64,000 nucleotides of DNA from Ottelia alismoides. Taxonomy: Eukaryota; Streptophyta; Magnoliopsida; Alismatales; Hydrocharitaceae. Under the pieces are notes generated by a model that had not been told where the DNA came from, made no database searches, and saw only the letters and a program-made list of their open reading frames with translations. The stretch's first letter is position 1. Each line of letters opens with the position of its first letter. Positions 32,083 to 44,400 of the stretch are shown here, in pieces. A program made the translations under genes and the position numbers. The stretch covers positions 372,001 to 436,000 of the forward strand of contig JAZKJV010007258.1 in assembly GCA_037367405.1 (NCBI GenBank), read 5' to 3'.

Positions 32083-34712
32083 TGTTGGACATGCGAGACC
32101 ACGGCGAGCCATTATGCAATAAATGTTATTGCAATTCACTCCTTAGTCTGAAATAAAGAGTACATAATTTGCATAATAGGTCCCTTAGTACAATTAGGGT
32201 TATGTACTATGGCCATCTTAATGATCATACAGCTGTTGATTCAATTATTGAACCATAGAGGCTGGTGCTTAGATGAATATCTAATGAGTTAGATTGAGGA
32301 CTCATCAAGCACCGTCAAATGATTATTAAGAGATGATCTCCAGCCTGAGTAGGAGATGGCAATCCTATCTCATTTAGGTTAATATCTGACCGACCTCTTA
32401 ATGCAGGTCCTCTGCATAGGAATAGAGATTCGGAGGTGTCGGATGAGTTAGGTCAAAGAGTTGACTTAACGAGATCGAGATAACCAAAGTCCTATATCGT
32501 ATGATGTCACGATACAGGCACGTATCCTCTGACCGGAGACAGATGTGTTACTATATGTCTGAGTATGTACATTTGGCAGACCAATAGGTTGATGATCTAA
32601 TCAATGTCTATACACCGGCGCGCTGGTGTGCATATAAGGGCATATGAGTAATACGATCTCTCAAAGGGATCATACAGGTTCACTACTGAACTGGAAGACA
32701 TGAGCTCACTCATGAGATATTGGGAAGAATCAAATTCCGTGCGCACGGTCGTCTCGCTTTGGAAGCTTGACTGAATTTGTTGGTTTGATATATACTTTTG
32801 GAAAGTATATGATCAAGACCTAGCTATGATATATGCTTTTGGAAAGTATATGATCAATACCGATTCCCAATGATCGAATGAGAAACTTACTGATAAAACC
32901 ATGAAGTAGACAGTATAAAGTAGATCCAATACTTTGGGTTTAATCTGAGTCTTCCAGTATGCAGGATGTACAGGTATTAGGAATACCTGAGGGTGATGTG
33001 ATCATAAACGATTGTATAACCATGACGCTTCCATTCCTAGGGAGTGATGAAACGGGTCTGGATTTTAGTGACTCCTCTCAGTAGAGAAGTAATCTTATGT
33101 TAGTCCAATTATTGGACATTGATCTGAATATGATTCAGATGTAATGAGAAGATTAGATTTGCGGTCTTGATTTAATCAAGCATCTATGGGAGGCCCGCGA
33201 TCTGGATTTGAGATATGATCTCAATATCCATGTCACTATACGTGGAACAATACAATCGCCTTGTCCTTATCTCCAAGTATCTGCGGAGAAAGCACATTAT
33301 CCTTGAAGGAGTTCATGGATAATTCTATTGTTGATTTATGTATCCGAGCATTGAGGAAATGGATAATTAAATGTGATTTAATTTTCATGATTAATATGAA
33401 TTCGATTCATATTATAAAGAGAGTTGTCTTAGATAATTAAATATAATTTGATTGTCAAAGATGTAAATAATGTGAATATGATTCATGTTATTTGAGAACA
33501 AGAGAATAGAGATCCGAGATGATTAAATGTGATTTAATTATCATGGATATGAATAATGTGGATAGCAATATCCATATTAGTCATATATATTATAAATGTG
33601 ATTTATAATATACAAGAGAGAGCTATTTGTAATTTACATTTGTTAATTAAATGTTAATGTGAATTGGATTCACATTGGACATTAAATTGAAAATGTAATT
33701 TACATTTTGTTTTGGGTTGTGAATATGATTCACAAAATTTCAATGGCAAGATTGCAATGTCTACAAAATAATTGTGAATTATTTTTGTAGAATAATTTAC
33801 AACATAAGTTGTTGCAAATAATGGAGATTACATAAAAGATGAAATAGCCACCTTCCTAATGGAGGAGGGTGGACGGCCACCACTCCCATTAAGAAAGGGA
33901 GGTCGTCCCCCCTCTCCACATGGAAGGAGGCTCTCTCTCCTTTCATTATCTCCATGTATTGATGATTTAATTTTGTGATTAAATTGTGTTGATTTATCAA
34001 CATATATTTAATTTAAATTAATTAATTGTTGTTGGTTTTACCAACACAAATCTTAGCCATTAAAAGAAACACAATCAATGAGAGCCATTAAATTTGTGTT
34101 GGCCCATGGATTGAGATCCATGGATCCCAAAACCCTATAAATAGAGAGGCATACCCATGCTCTCTTTTGACACACAAAATGCTTGAGAAGCATCTCTCTC
34201 TCTTTCTCTGTAGACGTCAGCCCTCTCTATCCCTCTCATGGTCGTCCACCATGGATACCATGGAGAGGTTCTCCGTCGCCGCAGCATCGCTCTGCCCGAT
34301 CATCTGCTCGTGGATCTCTGTCTCCTTCGGTGCGCCTCGCTCGTGAAGAAGATGACGGATCTCGTGTGTCGAGATCAGGAGATCTGCCGCTTGGATCATC
34401 AACATGGATTGTGAGAAGCATGCGGTTCATCCCCGCGCTCGCAAGCGTCTCCTCCGTCGGATCGGACTTGAGACAGGAGGTCTCTTCGTTTAGAGACTCG
34501 ATCGCAACCACGCTTCAAGAGGTAATCCTATTACTTGTTTGTGGTTTAGACGAAACTATCCGAGAAGTGTTCTTGGATCATGTGGTTTCGTCAAAAGAAA
34601 TTTTTTTAAATTCCGCTGCATCGAGCAACTAGTGCGACTAGTCGCTCTTCGTCGTATTCGATACGACGCTCACGCTTCCGTGATGTGCTTGAGGATCTAA
34701 CCATATCCTTCA
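32083..34712 (+). repeat. 3' LTR of C5 (2630 bp)
   Basis: TGTTGGACATGCGAGACC ... CATATCCTTCA. The hairpin array is kept at 33362-33785, though one arm of the first hairpin has lost a pair (ATTTAATTTTC). TATAAATA is at 34136. A 149-codon frame (34183-34632) spans R/U5 here but is closed by a stop in the 5' LTR copy. Confidence 0.95.
33362..33785. repeat. Short-hairpin array in the copia U3, copy in C5 3' LTR
   Basis: Same series and spacing as in the 5' LTR, from GATAATTAAAT (33362) to AATTATTTT (33777-33785). In the genomic RNA this copy would lie in the 3' untranslated region. Confidence 0.8.
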
Positions 34713-34717
34713 GTTTT
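34713..34717. repeat. Target-site duplication of C5, right copy (GTTTT)
   Basis: Matches 24169-24173. Confidence 0.93.
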
Positions 34718-34967
34718 GTCATTAAATTAAAATTGAAAAGATAAGCGACCGAACCCTAACGTGCCTTCACCAGTGTTGAGTGGGTGAATCGACGTGTTTG
34801 TTTTGTGTTTGATTTGTGTGTGTCAAAGACCTTGCAATTGCAAGAAAATTGTGGTTCGCTGATCATTCCATCCCTCTTGATAAGATGTTGGCACAGTAGT
34901 CTTCTTTCCTGATCTCCACGACCATGTCCCGATATTCTTCTTCTCACAGTCCTTAGGGGAACCTACC
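34718..34967 (+). other. Leader of G1, right part, with probable gag start and deletion junction
   Basis: It continues the G1 leader after C5. An ATG at 34924 opens [10 protein letters not shown] and stops at 34954. It aligns with an ATG in the G4 leader (+ strand 47314-47316) that has a similar Ser/Phe-rich start. Within a few bases the sequence switches to the RNase H lead-in ([12 protein letters not shown] from 34968), so the gag-protease-RT deletion junction lies between about 34935 and 34968. Confidence 0.6.
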
Positions 34968-36813
34968 ATAAGTGTCTAGAAGCCTTCGAATTACTCAAGA
35001 AAAGGATCATTGAGACACCCGTCCTACAAGCTCCCGACTGGTCTCTTCCCTTCGAGATAATGATAGACGCATCTGATTTCGCTGTAGGGGATATATTAGG
35101 ACAACGAAAAGATGGAATCCCGTATGCTATTCACTACGCAAGCAAAGTTTTAGACCCTGCTCAGAAAAATTATGCTGTGACCGAAAAAGAAATGCTTGTT
35201 GTGGTTTTTGCCTTGGAAAATTTTCGATCAATACTTCTAGGATCTAAGGTGACAGTTTACACAGACCATTTTGCCATTCGCTATTTAATGACCAAAAAGG
35301 ACGCAAAAGCACGACTTCTGAGATGGATTCTACTGCTTCAAGAATTTGATTTGGAGATTAAGGACAAACCTGGCGTTAAGAATGTCGTCGCTGATCATTT
35401 ATCACGGATTGAACATAACAAAATTCCAGAATTTGAATCCATCCGTGAAACCTTCCCAGACGAGTCAATTTCTGCTATTGACTCACTCCCTTGGTATGCA
35501 GACACGGTGAATTATCTCGTCACCAATGAAGTTCCTCAAGGTTGGCCCAGAAACAAAATCGATCGACGTATATCTGAAGCGAGACACTATCATTGGGAAG
35601 ATCCTTTCCTTTTCTTTGAAGGACCGGATTGCATATGGAGAAGATGTATTCCTCAAGAGGAATATCAAAGTATCCTCAATCTATGCCACACCTTGGAGGC
35701 GGGAGGACATCACTCTGGGAAAAGGACCGCTGAGAAGATATTGCAATGCGGATTTTACTGGCCGACCTTGTTTAAGGATGCTTACAATTTTGTGAGGTTG
35801 TGCCCCGTCTGTCAGAGAATGGCAGGAACCATTGGTTCCGAAGATGCCATGCATATGCAACCAGTGATCATCTGTGATGTATTCGATGCATGGGGCATTG
35901 ACTTTATGGGCCCATTCCCTAATAGTCAAGGATTTGAATATATTCTTCTCGCGGTAGATTGTTTATCTAGATGGGTGGAGGCTATCCCTACTCGAGCTAC
36001 AGATAGAAAACTATTTGTAAGTTTTTGAAAGATCATATTATTTCGAGGTTTGGAATTCCAAAAGTTTTAATATCTGATGGGGGAAACCACTTTGTCAACC
36101 GGGAGGTGAAGAAGTTGACTAAGGAATACGGCATCGAGCACCGTGTCGCTACTCCTTACCACCCACAGTCCAATGGCATGGCCGAGGTGTCAAACAGGGA
36201 GGTTAAAGGAATTTTACAGAAGCTCGTTCGTCCTGACAGGAAGAACTGGTCCCAACTCCTGGACCAAGTTCTATAAGCTTACCGGACGGCTTATAAGACC
36301 CCATTGGGCACCTCCCCGTTTAGAATGGTATATGGAAACCATGCCATTTGCCCGCAGAACTCGTGCATAAATCAGAATGGGCAATCAAAAAGATTAATTG
36401 GAACTGTCACGAAGGAAAGAAGAACCGAGATGAATTTGAATGAACTGTCTGAAATTCGAAATCATGCTTATGAAAACAGCATCATCTACAAAGACAAAGT
36501 AAAGAGATGGCATGACAAGAACATTCGAACAAAGATCTTTGTCCCAGGGCAGAAAGTTTGGCTATTTAATGCAAAGTTGAAAATTTTCCAAGGGAAATTG
36601 AAATCAAAATGGACGGGACCCTTCATTGTAAGAGAGGTACACAATAATGGGAGTGTTGAGATCTCAGAGACCGCAGATAGCGACCAAACATCTATGGTCA
36701 ACGGTCAGCTGCTTAAACATTTTGTCGAATCCAATGAGCAATTAGTACAAGTTGAACAGATCTCCTTTACTCAGGGCATAGATTTTGATGAAAAATTTGA
36801 TCTACCCAGATAG
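34968..36813 (+). pseudogene. pol: RNase H and integrase of G1
   Basis: The frame opens in the RT connection ([19 protein letters not shown]). RNase H then reads [34 protein letters not shown] and [15 protein letters not shown] (35057-35290), with its acidic residues present. The integrase zinc domain ([23 protein letters not shown]) is at about 35680-35820. The core has [12 protein letters not shown] (35890), ISDGGNHF (36069) and HPQSNGMAEVSNREVK (36163), so all three catalytic acids are visible. The frame from about 34968 is open to 36028. Breaks: a one-base loss near 36008, a stop at 36274, and two compensating shifts between about 36335 and 36440. The tail ends SMVNGQLLKHFVE. No chromodomain. 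Confidence 0.92.
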
Positions 36814-38494
36814 CACACCTCTCTGGAACCTACACTCTCTTGTACATCCGAAATCCTTCCCCGGTTCCCCATCTGTAATTATCCGATTATACTTAGGCTG
36901 ACCTGAACCTAAGTATAGGGGGACCGCTACCATTGTTTATACATCTCTTCTCTTCTTTTGTTTTTAATCCTTCTATATTTGGTACGAGCTATATCGACAT
37001 TTCACTTTGTGCCATGAGGACATAGCACAAGCTAAGTATAGGGGGGTGTGTTTGTATAGATTTTATCTACTTTACCCATAGCTCGTACTTTAATTGTTTT
37101 TTTTCTAACATCGGGGATGGGTGCAAGTAGTGTGTTTAATACCTGTTTTCAAAAAACACAAAAAAACAAAAAAATTGCATTAAAAATAAATCAACACTCA
37201 TGGTCTTGTATTTCATCAAGCATTTCATGCATTCCTTGGTTGATATATTCCTGACACATTCACTATCACTCAAGGCTTGAGGATTTTTTGAGGACACTTG
37301 ATTTCTGAAATCTTGAGATTATGAGTTAGCCTGCCTTAGTCATTAGGGTTTTGAACTTAATAATCCACACTTCCCTAGTTTGAAAGATTTGAGTGCTATA
37401 TTGCACTCTTCATCTCTACCATTCAAAAAGAATATGATCAACACAATCACTCCCACAACTGCATGATTGATGAGATGAGTTGAGATATCACTCAAGGAAC
37501 TAGGACTAGAGATTTGAGTTTAGACCCGATCTGATGATATTCGAGGATGGGATAAAGTTAATGAAGGCTCCAGAGAACCTGAGTGTCAGCCAAACACTAG
37601 CCAGTATGTGAACAAGATTCATATGCTATCTTTTTGATATTGACCTAAGTGCCAGGGTGTGTTGAAACTTAAGGAAAATTGTTGATCAATGTGCGCCAAC
37701 TTTTGGTAAAAGTAGTGGAGCTAGCCAACAAAAGAAAAGAAAAGTAAATGTCAAAGAAAAGCTCTATCATTCAAAGTCAAATTCCAAATGAGCCTTCCAC
37801 CAATGGCGAGCGCTCCCAAACATTTTCAAAGTGTCCACTTGGACCAAGCGTTAATTAGGACCAAGGAGTCAGGCTGACATCATAAAAGGGCCCTGCATCG
37901 TAAGCGATACAAGTCTGGGTGTCGAAGGTATCTTAGATACTCAGAAAAGATACACCCGGTGTACTCCCAGAAAAACAAGTGCAGACGACTCCAAATTCTC
38001 TTGACGGACACATTGATCAACAAAATAAAAATATACTTGTGTTGAGTAATAAGGCACTCGAGAGGCACCTTGTTCCAATGTAAAGGAGAGAAAATTAGAC
38101 ACAATCCTATGCCCTCCATCAACTGGCCGTCCATATACACTTTCAAGTCTGACAAACTAATGAGACGGTTGACTGAAGCAAGAATAGACTTATTCTCTAG
38201 TGTTGAGGATTAGGTCTTGAGGAGGATCTTTGGGACTGGAACTTTGAATGATGCCCCGACTCGACTCTCATGAAATGCAGTACACTCAAAATCATATCCT
38301 TATATTATATGTACAAACAGAGAGTCTGAAAATTAGAGAAGTTGGATTCCTTTTGATTAAAGCCTGGTTGAGCCCAGAATTTTAGGGTCGCTCAAATTAA
38401 GGGTCTTCTATGAATTAAAGCCTTGAAAATTCACATACACAGTCAGGGATGTATTCAACTAAGTCATTCATTCATGCTCGGGGACAAGCATGGT
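36814..38494 (+). other. 3' noncoding DNA of G1
   Basis: It includes two hairpin/polypurine-like units: ACTTAGG (36891-36897) with CCTAAGT (36908-36914) followed by ATAGGGGG, and GCTAAGTATAGGGGGG at about 37032. The rest has no frame worth calling and only loose similarity to the G2/G3 3' regions. It is followed by the polypurine tract at 38495. Confidence 0.65.
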
Positions 38495-38509
38495 CTAAGT
38501 ATAGGGGTA
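38495..38509 (+). promoter_or_regulatory. Polypurine tract of G1
   Basis: CTAAGTATAGGGGTA directly abutting TGATGAATC of the 3' LTR. It shares the CTAAGTATAGGGG core with the upstream array units in all gypsy elements here. Confidence 0.8.
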
Positions 38510-41481
38510 TGATGAATCTCGTATTCATCATGCTAAAATTGGTCATTTAGGCTTTGTCCCCCATCATCCACCTGTAATTATTCATTAATAGAGCATTATT
38601 AGCCATCATGCATGTGTAAATAATATCTGCATGTCATCATGCATAAATTGCATTAAAAATCCCATGTGTAAATTAGCCCAAAAAGCCGCTAACTTCTCTT
38701 ATTTTCTATTAATTCATCCTAACTCCGATTGACCCAAAACCACCTCCATTGTGTAGATATTACTAATCTTATTAATTTAAAAATTATAAAAAAAATTACT
38801 AACCCCAATAAGTGTCAAATAATCCCAAAGTCAAATTTCACATCTGACGGACTAAAACGAGCATATCTCCCTCATACAGTGTCCGATTTTGGTCTACTCA
38901 CTTTTAAAGTACTCCATTTTCAAATACCTTCAAAACAAGACCAATTTCGTAAAATTCGGAGCTCATTTGTGAAAGTTGGGTTTTGGGCCTCTTTTGTGCA
39001 TTTTAACTTTTTGCCAATTTTGACCTGAGTTTTTATGTGCATAATTAACTCTTTTAATTTTATTTCTTTTTCATTTGTGTCCTTTGATAAAGGGTTTTAA
39101 TAAAAAGCGTAAAGATCCAAATCCAGATCAAAACTGAGATCAAAGAAACTGACCAAGTTCAAGTATCCGTTGTCGGTCTGTACAAAGTTGTGTGTTTCTT
39201 ACCTTTATTTTATTTTCCTATTTTCTTATCCTTTAAAAATCCAAAAAAAATAGATTAGTGTGTAATTAATTTTCTTATATTTTATCGTATTTTTTCTAGA
39301 TTTTTTATCCTCTCTAAAACCACTAAAAAACACAAAATCCCAAAAATACGGTTTTCTATACACATGGAAAGCCACCAAAAATACCACTTCTCACAGGTGA
39401 CCTCTTTTGTTCCTGGGTCTTTCATAAAAGTTGTAGATCTCGTCGAGACGAGCAACTTTTGTGAAGGAAATTTTTCGATCCGAGGTCTCCTGCTATTTCT
39501 TTTCCAATTTAATTCATCTTTATTTTTTGAAATTTTTTTGGAGTGCCACGTGGCAGCCCCTGGGCGTGCCACGTGGCACCCCATCTCCCTCTCTCCTCGC
39601 GCACATGCCACGCACGTGCCACTGCCCCTTCCGTGCGCACGTGCGTAGCACGTGCGGACCCCCCTCTCCTTCCACCTCCAGCGTTACCCAAACCCCCCCC
39701 CTCCTCCATAACCGCTGCCGTTCCTCCTCCTCGCCTCCGCCCGTTACACGCCTCCTCCATCACTGCCAGTCGTTACCTGCTCGCCGCCAGCCCCTATAAA
39801 ACCCCGTCGTCACCCTCAGCCTTGGCATCGGCCATCATCAGGAGCCTAGGACCTCGGCCGGTGACAGCGGCGAGAAGCTCCTGCATCGCGGCGTGATCCA
39901 CGGCTCGCCTCCGTGCTCCAGCCTAGCTTCGAGGAACTCTGCCGTTCCTTTGAGGCGACGATCGGGAGAGCCACAGCTCCTCCCAAATCTCAGGCGTTTC
40001 CTTCCCATCGCGTTTTTGTTTTGTCGTTTTTGCTGCAGGTTCATCGTCAACCCCCCTCCGCCGCAGCGCCTCCGCCTCACGCGGCGCCACCAGCACCCAC
40101 ACCGCTCCGCCTCCTCCTCGCGCGGAGCCTCCCCCTCCGCCACACCGCCTCGCCTCCGCTCCTCCTCCTTCCGCACCTCGTGCCGTGTGTCGGCCGAGGT
40201 GCGACTTCGCCAACGGCTGCGCGTGAGAGCTCGGCCTCTATTGCCCTTCGGCCGCCGCTCGACGCTGCCACCGCCATCTCGCCAGATGCCGTTGGATCAG
40301 TTGCCCCAGAACCAACGGGAAGCGACCCGTCACGTCCCCCCCCCCCCCCCCCGAGCCTCGGCCCCAGCCTCGAGGCTCGGGTCCCCCGAAGCTCTTCCAG
40401 ACCGCCACGTAGGCTCGGTTCTCCTAGCCTGAGCCCCGCCCCTAAAGCCTCCGCCTCGGGAGTCTGAACCTCTAGGCTCGCCACCCGAGCCTCCTGCTCC
40501 GTCACCCCGAAGCTCCAGGCGCACGTGCTACGCACGTGCGCTGTGGGCAAATTGCGAGAAGGCCCCTGGCACTTTTAGAAATTGCAAAAATACCCCCGCC
40601 AGGGGTAAATTTCAGAAAGGCCCTCAACATTTTATTAATTACAGATAAGTCCTCCCAGGGACCTCTTTACAAAGAAAACTTTATTTTATTTACATTTAGT
40701 CCCAGAAACTTTATTTTATCATAACTTTTTCATACAGACTCCGATTTTAGCGTATAATATGTCATTTTGAAGCTAATTCCATGCTCTACAACTTAGCATA
40801 CCTTGTGAACAGATCTGAGGTTGTTTACTGTCTATTATTATTAAGGATTTAATTTGACATGCAGGCTCAATTTTGACATACATGTGCCACATATTGCTTG
40901 AGAAGCTATTGATAAATCTTTTGTAGGAGTTCGGATAAGGATTTTACTTTGATTAAATCATTGAAATTACTGTTGTCACAGGAGGTTAATTTACATTTAT
41001 TCCTCTGAGATTTTTGCTGACTATTTGAGGAACTGAATCGAAGATATTTGGAGGCCGGATACTCTGCTTCAATATTCTGAATACTAGTTGCTTATTAACC
41101 TGAAGCAATGAGTTAAGATCAATCCATTTTGATTTGTGGTTAATTTTGCGGAGATAAAGATCATATTATTTGGGGAGTTAATTTATTTAAAAATCACAAA
41201 TCCTGGGCATAGTTCTCTCAATTTATTTTCCTTGCATCATATTCGCATCTTCATCACTGCATTGTATATTTTGCAACACACAAATTAATCGAGCATTGAT
41301 TAATTATTTAATCTGATTTAAAAACTACGCAACTAAAAATCATTGTTCCCTGTGTTCGACCTTGGTAAACTTGCCAAGTAAATACTCCACAGCATTCAAA
41401 GATTGTGGTTTTTGATCGACCGATTTTCACCTCCTATACTACGATTCACGATTACTAAAGAGGTGGATTTCGCGCTCATCA
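38510..41481 (+). repeat. 3' LTR of G1 (2972 bp)
   Basis: Near-identical partner of 20085-23048, with the same G-boxes (39544, 39567), TATAAAA (39795), GC-rich transcribed part and poly-C run (17 C at 40336-40352, against 15 in the 5' LTR). It ends GCGCTCATCA. Confidence 0.95.
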
Positions 41482-41486
41482 ACCCT
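41482..41486. repeat. Target-site duplication of G1, right copy (ACCCT)
   Basis: Matches 20080-20084. Confidence 0.93.
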
Positions 41487-44400
41487 CATTGTATAATATA
41501 CCCGAATAAAATATTCAATTTATTTATTCTTTATCATTTTTATAATTTTATATTTTTATAATTTTGCAAATATTATCTATAATATATGTACATATTAGAT
41601 CAAAAATAAAATAATAAAAAAACAAAATAAAATAAGTTTATATAAAAACATAAGTAAAAGACATATGCTAATACTTGCAAATAAATAAAAGTGCAATCTA
41701 TTCTTTTATTCATTCTATTTTTCTACCCTTGTAAATATCATTTATATTCTATTAAAAATATAAAAATAATATAAAACCATAAAAGAAATATTGAAATAAA
41801 ATTTAAATACAAAACTACATACATCAAATACATATGTTTACACCTACATAATATATATCCCTAATTATATTACCATATATAATAAAAATACATTTGTGCA
41901 CATAAAAATAAGTTTGAAATATATAAAATAAGGGAATAAATAATAAAATCAACTATACAAAATAAAAAGAGCCAAAACATAGATAAATAGACCTATAAAT
42001 ACACCCCTAAAAAGTAATTTGTAATAAATAAAACCAATAGATAAATGAAAATCATATTAAAATACTACATAAAATATTATATATTTTTTTATTCTAATAA
42101 AAATAATGAAATCATTTACTAATTTTAATTATTTATTTTTAAATAATTTGGACTATTTTGTCCTGTAGCTTCCGACATGGCCTAATAGCGTCGCTTCCAG
42201 AGTTGAACGTGGCCAACTCGGCCTCCATGAGCTTCTGACTTGTCAGGATTTTTGCAACCCTGTTTTCCTCCCATTTTTCTGCCCGATCTATTGATCAAAC
42301 ACATTTGATTCCTTCCCAAGAAATCATCATTGATCTTCCCTAATCTATGCCAAGCCTCTAAATCTCTTATACATATGAAGGATCTTTCCATATTCCTAGG
42401 TTAATAAGGGTGCTCGTTATGCCTATAAATAAAGACCTCCGACCTTCTGCTCCATTTTGGTTACTGTTTTGAGCCTTAGCGCCCCCAAATCTTTGTCTAG
42501 AGAATCCCCTAGTGACAGAGGGAGGTTCCTTGAGGTCTGGAGCAGCTCGCGGAGGAGGAGGTGTGCCCACGGTGGTCATCGTCCCCCAACCTGCTCACTA
42601 CCTTTGCTAACAGGTATAAGAGTTGTTTCTTTCAATTTTTAATTAGTATTTAGTTGAGGTTTCATTTGTTGATCTTAGTTTCGGTTTTCATCGATTGAGT
42701 TAGTGTAAAAATCTGTCCTCGTAGTTCACCGAAGCTGAGCTCGGGCAAACCCCTCCGTGCATGCTCGCCCGTTCTCGCCGCTCTTATCGTATTCCCTTCG
42801 ATTCCCAACGTCGTCTACACCTTCTCGGACCGCCCAACCAACCAGAACCTTCATGGTTCTGTGAATCGACGCCCCTCCACTGATATTCTCCTGAGCATCC
42901 CCGCCTACAACTCCGTTCATGCTATTTCCCACATATTTCACGCCTAATCAGGTCAAGGAATTTTTCCCTCGACGAGTGAGTTGATTAGTATAGGAAGAAA
43001 GTGCTAAGGACCCCATTTGGGGTGGCTTCAAGGACAGAAAGCAGCTCTAGTAACACCGGACCACCTGGGCTTGATCAATGAGCCCTGGACATTTTCAAAC
43101 CACCCCCATGACGCGGCACGACAAGGCAAACTAGGAGACTATCTCAGCATGTCGGGAGGAGGTCAGGGGAGGTTGTTATGCCCGATCGAAGGAGCTCCAG
43201 GGAAGCCCTCTTCATGTTCTTCCTGATGCATCCACGGTCGTTCGATCTGGGGTTGTTCTTCTAGAGCTACAAGAGATGTCGGATCTTCTCAATCCTCGAC
43301 CGTCAGATCGCTCCTTGCGATTTAATCACAGACGTCCATCGCCGAAGCGGTATCCCCGTCTAGATGACGACACGTGGATTAATGAGGGACTAGAATTGTC
43401 CGATGGTGTGTGTGATTAGGGTAATTGCATATCTCACCCTGATATTTTTTGTATTTATGTACTAGTTTAATAAATAAACTGTATAGTGTAAATAAAATGG
43501 TGAAATTGCATAAAGGCCCCTATGGGTATGTGATATTGCATCTAGGTCCATGCCAGGTCACCTCACGTGTTGTCCCCACATGAGGTGGCCATTTTCCAAA
43601 GATGCCTCTATTACTTTATGAATTTATTTTTGTGGTCCAAAAAAATTTCATGTGCATTGCATATTTTTAGAAAAATTACATAGAGGCACTTAGTTTTTAT
43701 TTTATTTACATATATGACCCTGCTAGCAATTGTATCTTTATGCGCTTGGTATATTTATCTAAAATAGCTATTGTGCTCCAAAAATCACGGAAAAAATAGT
43801 GTAGGTTCTTGATTGCTTATAGTTTCACGCTAGATTTTCATTTTGTAATTTGGACCTTTTTGCTATTTATTAAAAATCATTTAGAGCACAAAAAGTCCCT
43901 GTCTAGCTTCTAAAATATAAAAAAAATAGGAAAACTTTTTGAAAGATTCCAAAAATATAATTTGTTTATTAAGTGTTTTTAGCCTTCAGACCAAAAATCA
44001 TTAAAAATAGAAAAAGAAAACTCTTAAAATTGAAAAACCAAAAAAATCTTTATAAAAAACTAAAAACTTCTCAAAAACCCTCAAAATAGTTTTTTTACGT
44101 TTTATAATTTTTTTATATTAATATCTATATATTAAAATTTATCTGTAAAATTTTGGACTTAAATTCTATATTTATTCTCCTTTCATTCTCAGACTATTAT
44201 TTTAACCTTGATTTGGGATCTTTTTGACTTTAAAAATATATTAAATTAAAAAAATTCACTAACAAAATCACAAAAACAGTAAAAAAATTATTTAAAACCC
44301 AAAAATATTTATTTCTACAATTTTTGGGTATTTTTAGTTATATTTATATCTCTTTTATCTATATTGTTTATATACTCTTATATTAAATATATTACTTATG

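Larger units (their letters stand above)
24174..34712 (+). mobile_element. C5: full-length Ty1/copia element (10,539 bp)
   Basis: Two nearly identical LTRs (2631 and 2630 bp), target duplication GTTTT, PBS for initiator tRNA-Met at 26807, polypurine tract at 32071 and an internal region of 5278 bp. The internal region contains only badly decayed gag-pol in the copia order (gag-pre-integrase, integrase, RT). The LTRs are much better conserved than the coding region, so the element was probably already coding-defective when it inserted and was mobilised in trans, or it was copied by recombination. It sits in the leader of G1. Confidence 0.95.
20085..41481 (+). mobile_element. G1: Ty3/gypsy (Athila-like) element with two LTRs, internally deleted, carrying C5
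   Basis: It has LTRs of 2964 and 2972 bp with TGATG...CATCA ends, a flanking ACCCT duplication, a tRNA-Asp PBS, a leader, the C-terminal part of pol and a 3' noncoding region ending in a polypurine tract. The copia element C5 with its duplicated target occupies 24174-34717; without it G1 would be about 10.9 kb. Between the gag start (34924) and the RNase H lead-in (34968) gag, protease and nearly all RT are missing, so the element is a deletion derivative. It inserted into the 3' LTR of G2. Confidence 0.93.

Noticed and set aside
39893..40550. Long overlapping frames (up to 184 codons) on both strands in the GC-rich part of the G1 LTRs, also at 21484-22088
   Set aside because: They are Pro/Arg/Ala-rich in every frame and strand, as expected from GC-rich sequence with few stops. 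They lie in LTR sequence, and the frames differ between the two LTR copies by indels such as the poly-C run.
41487..42170. AT-rich stretch as a possible satellite or scaffold attachment region
   Set aside because: No regular period is visible, and it is explained as U3 of the G2 LTR by its position between the G1 insertion and the TATA box.
42430..43230. Possible host gene (CDS-like frames, GT/AG sites) downstream of a TATA box
   Set aside because: Position and layout match the transcribed region of the G3 LTR (same TATA context), and the frames are short without homology that I recognise.
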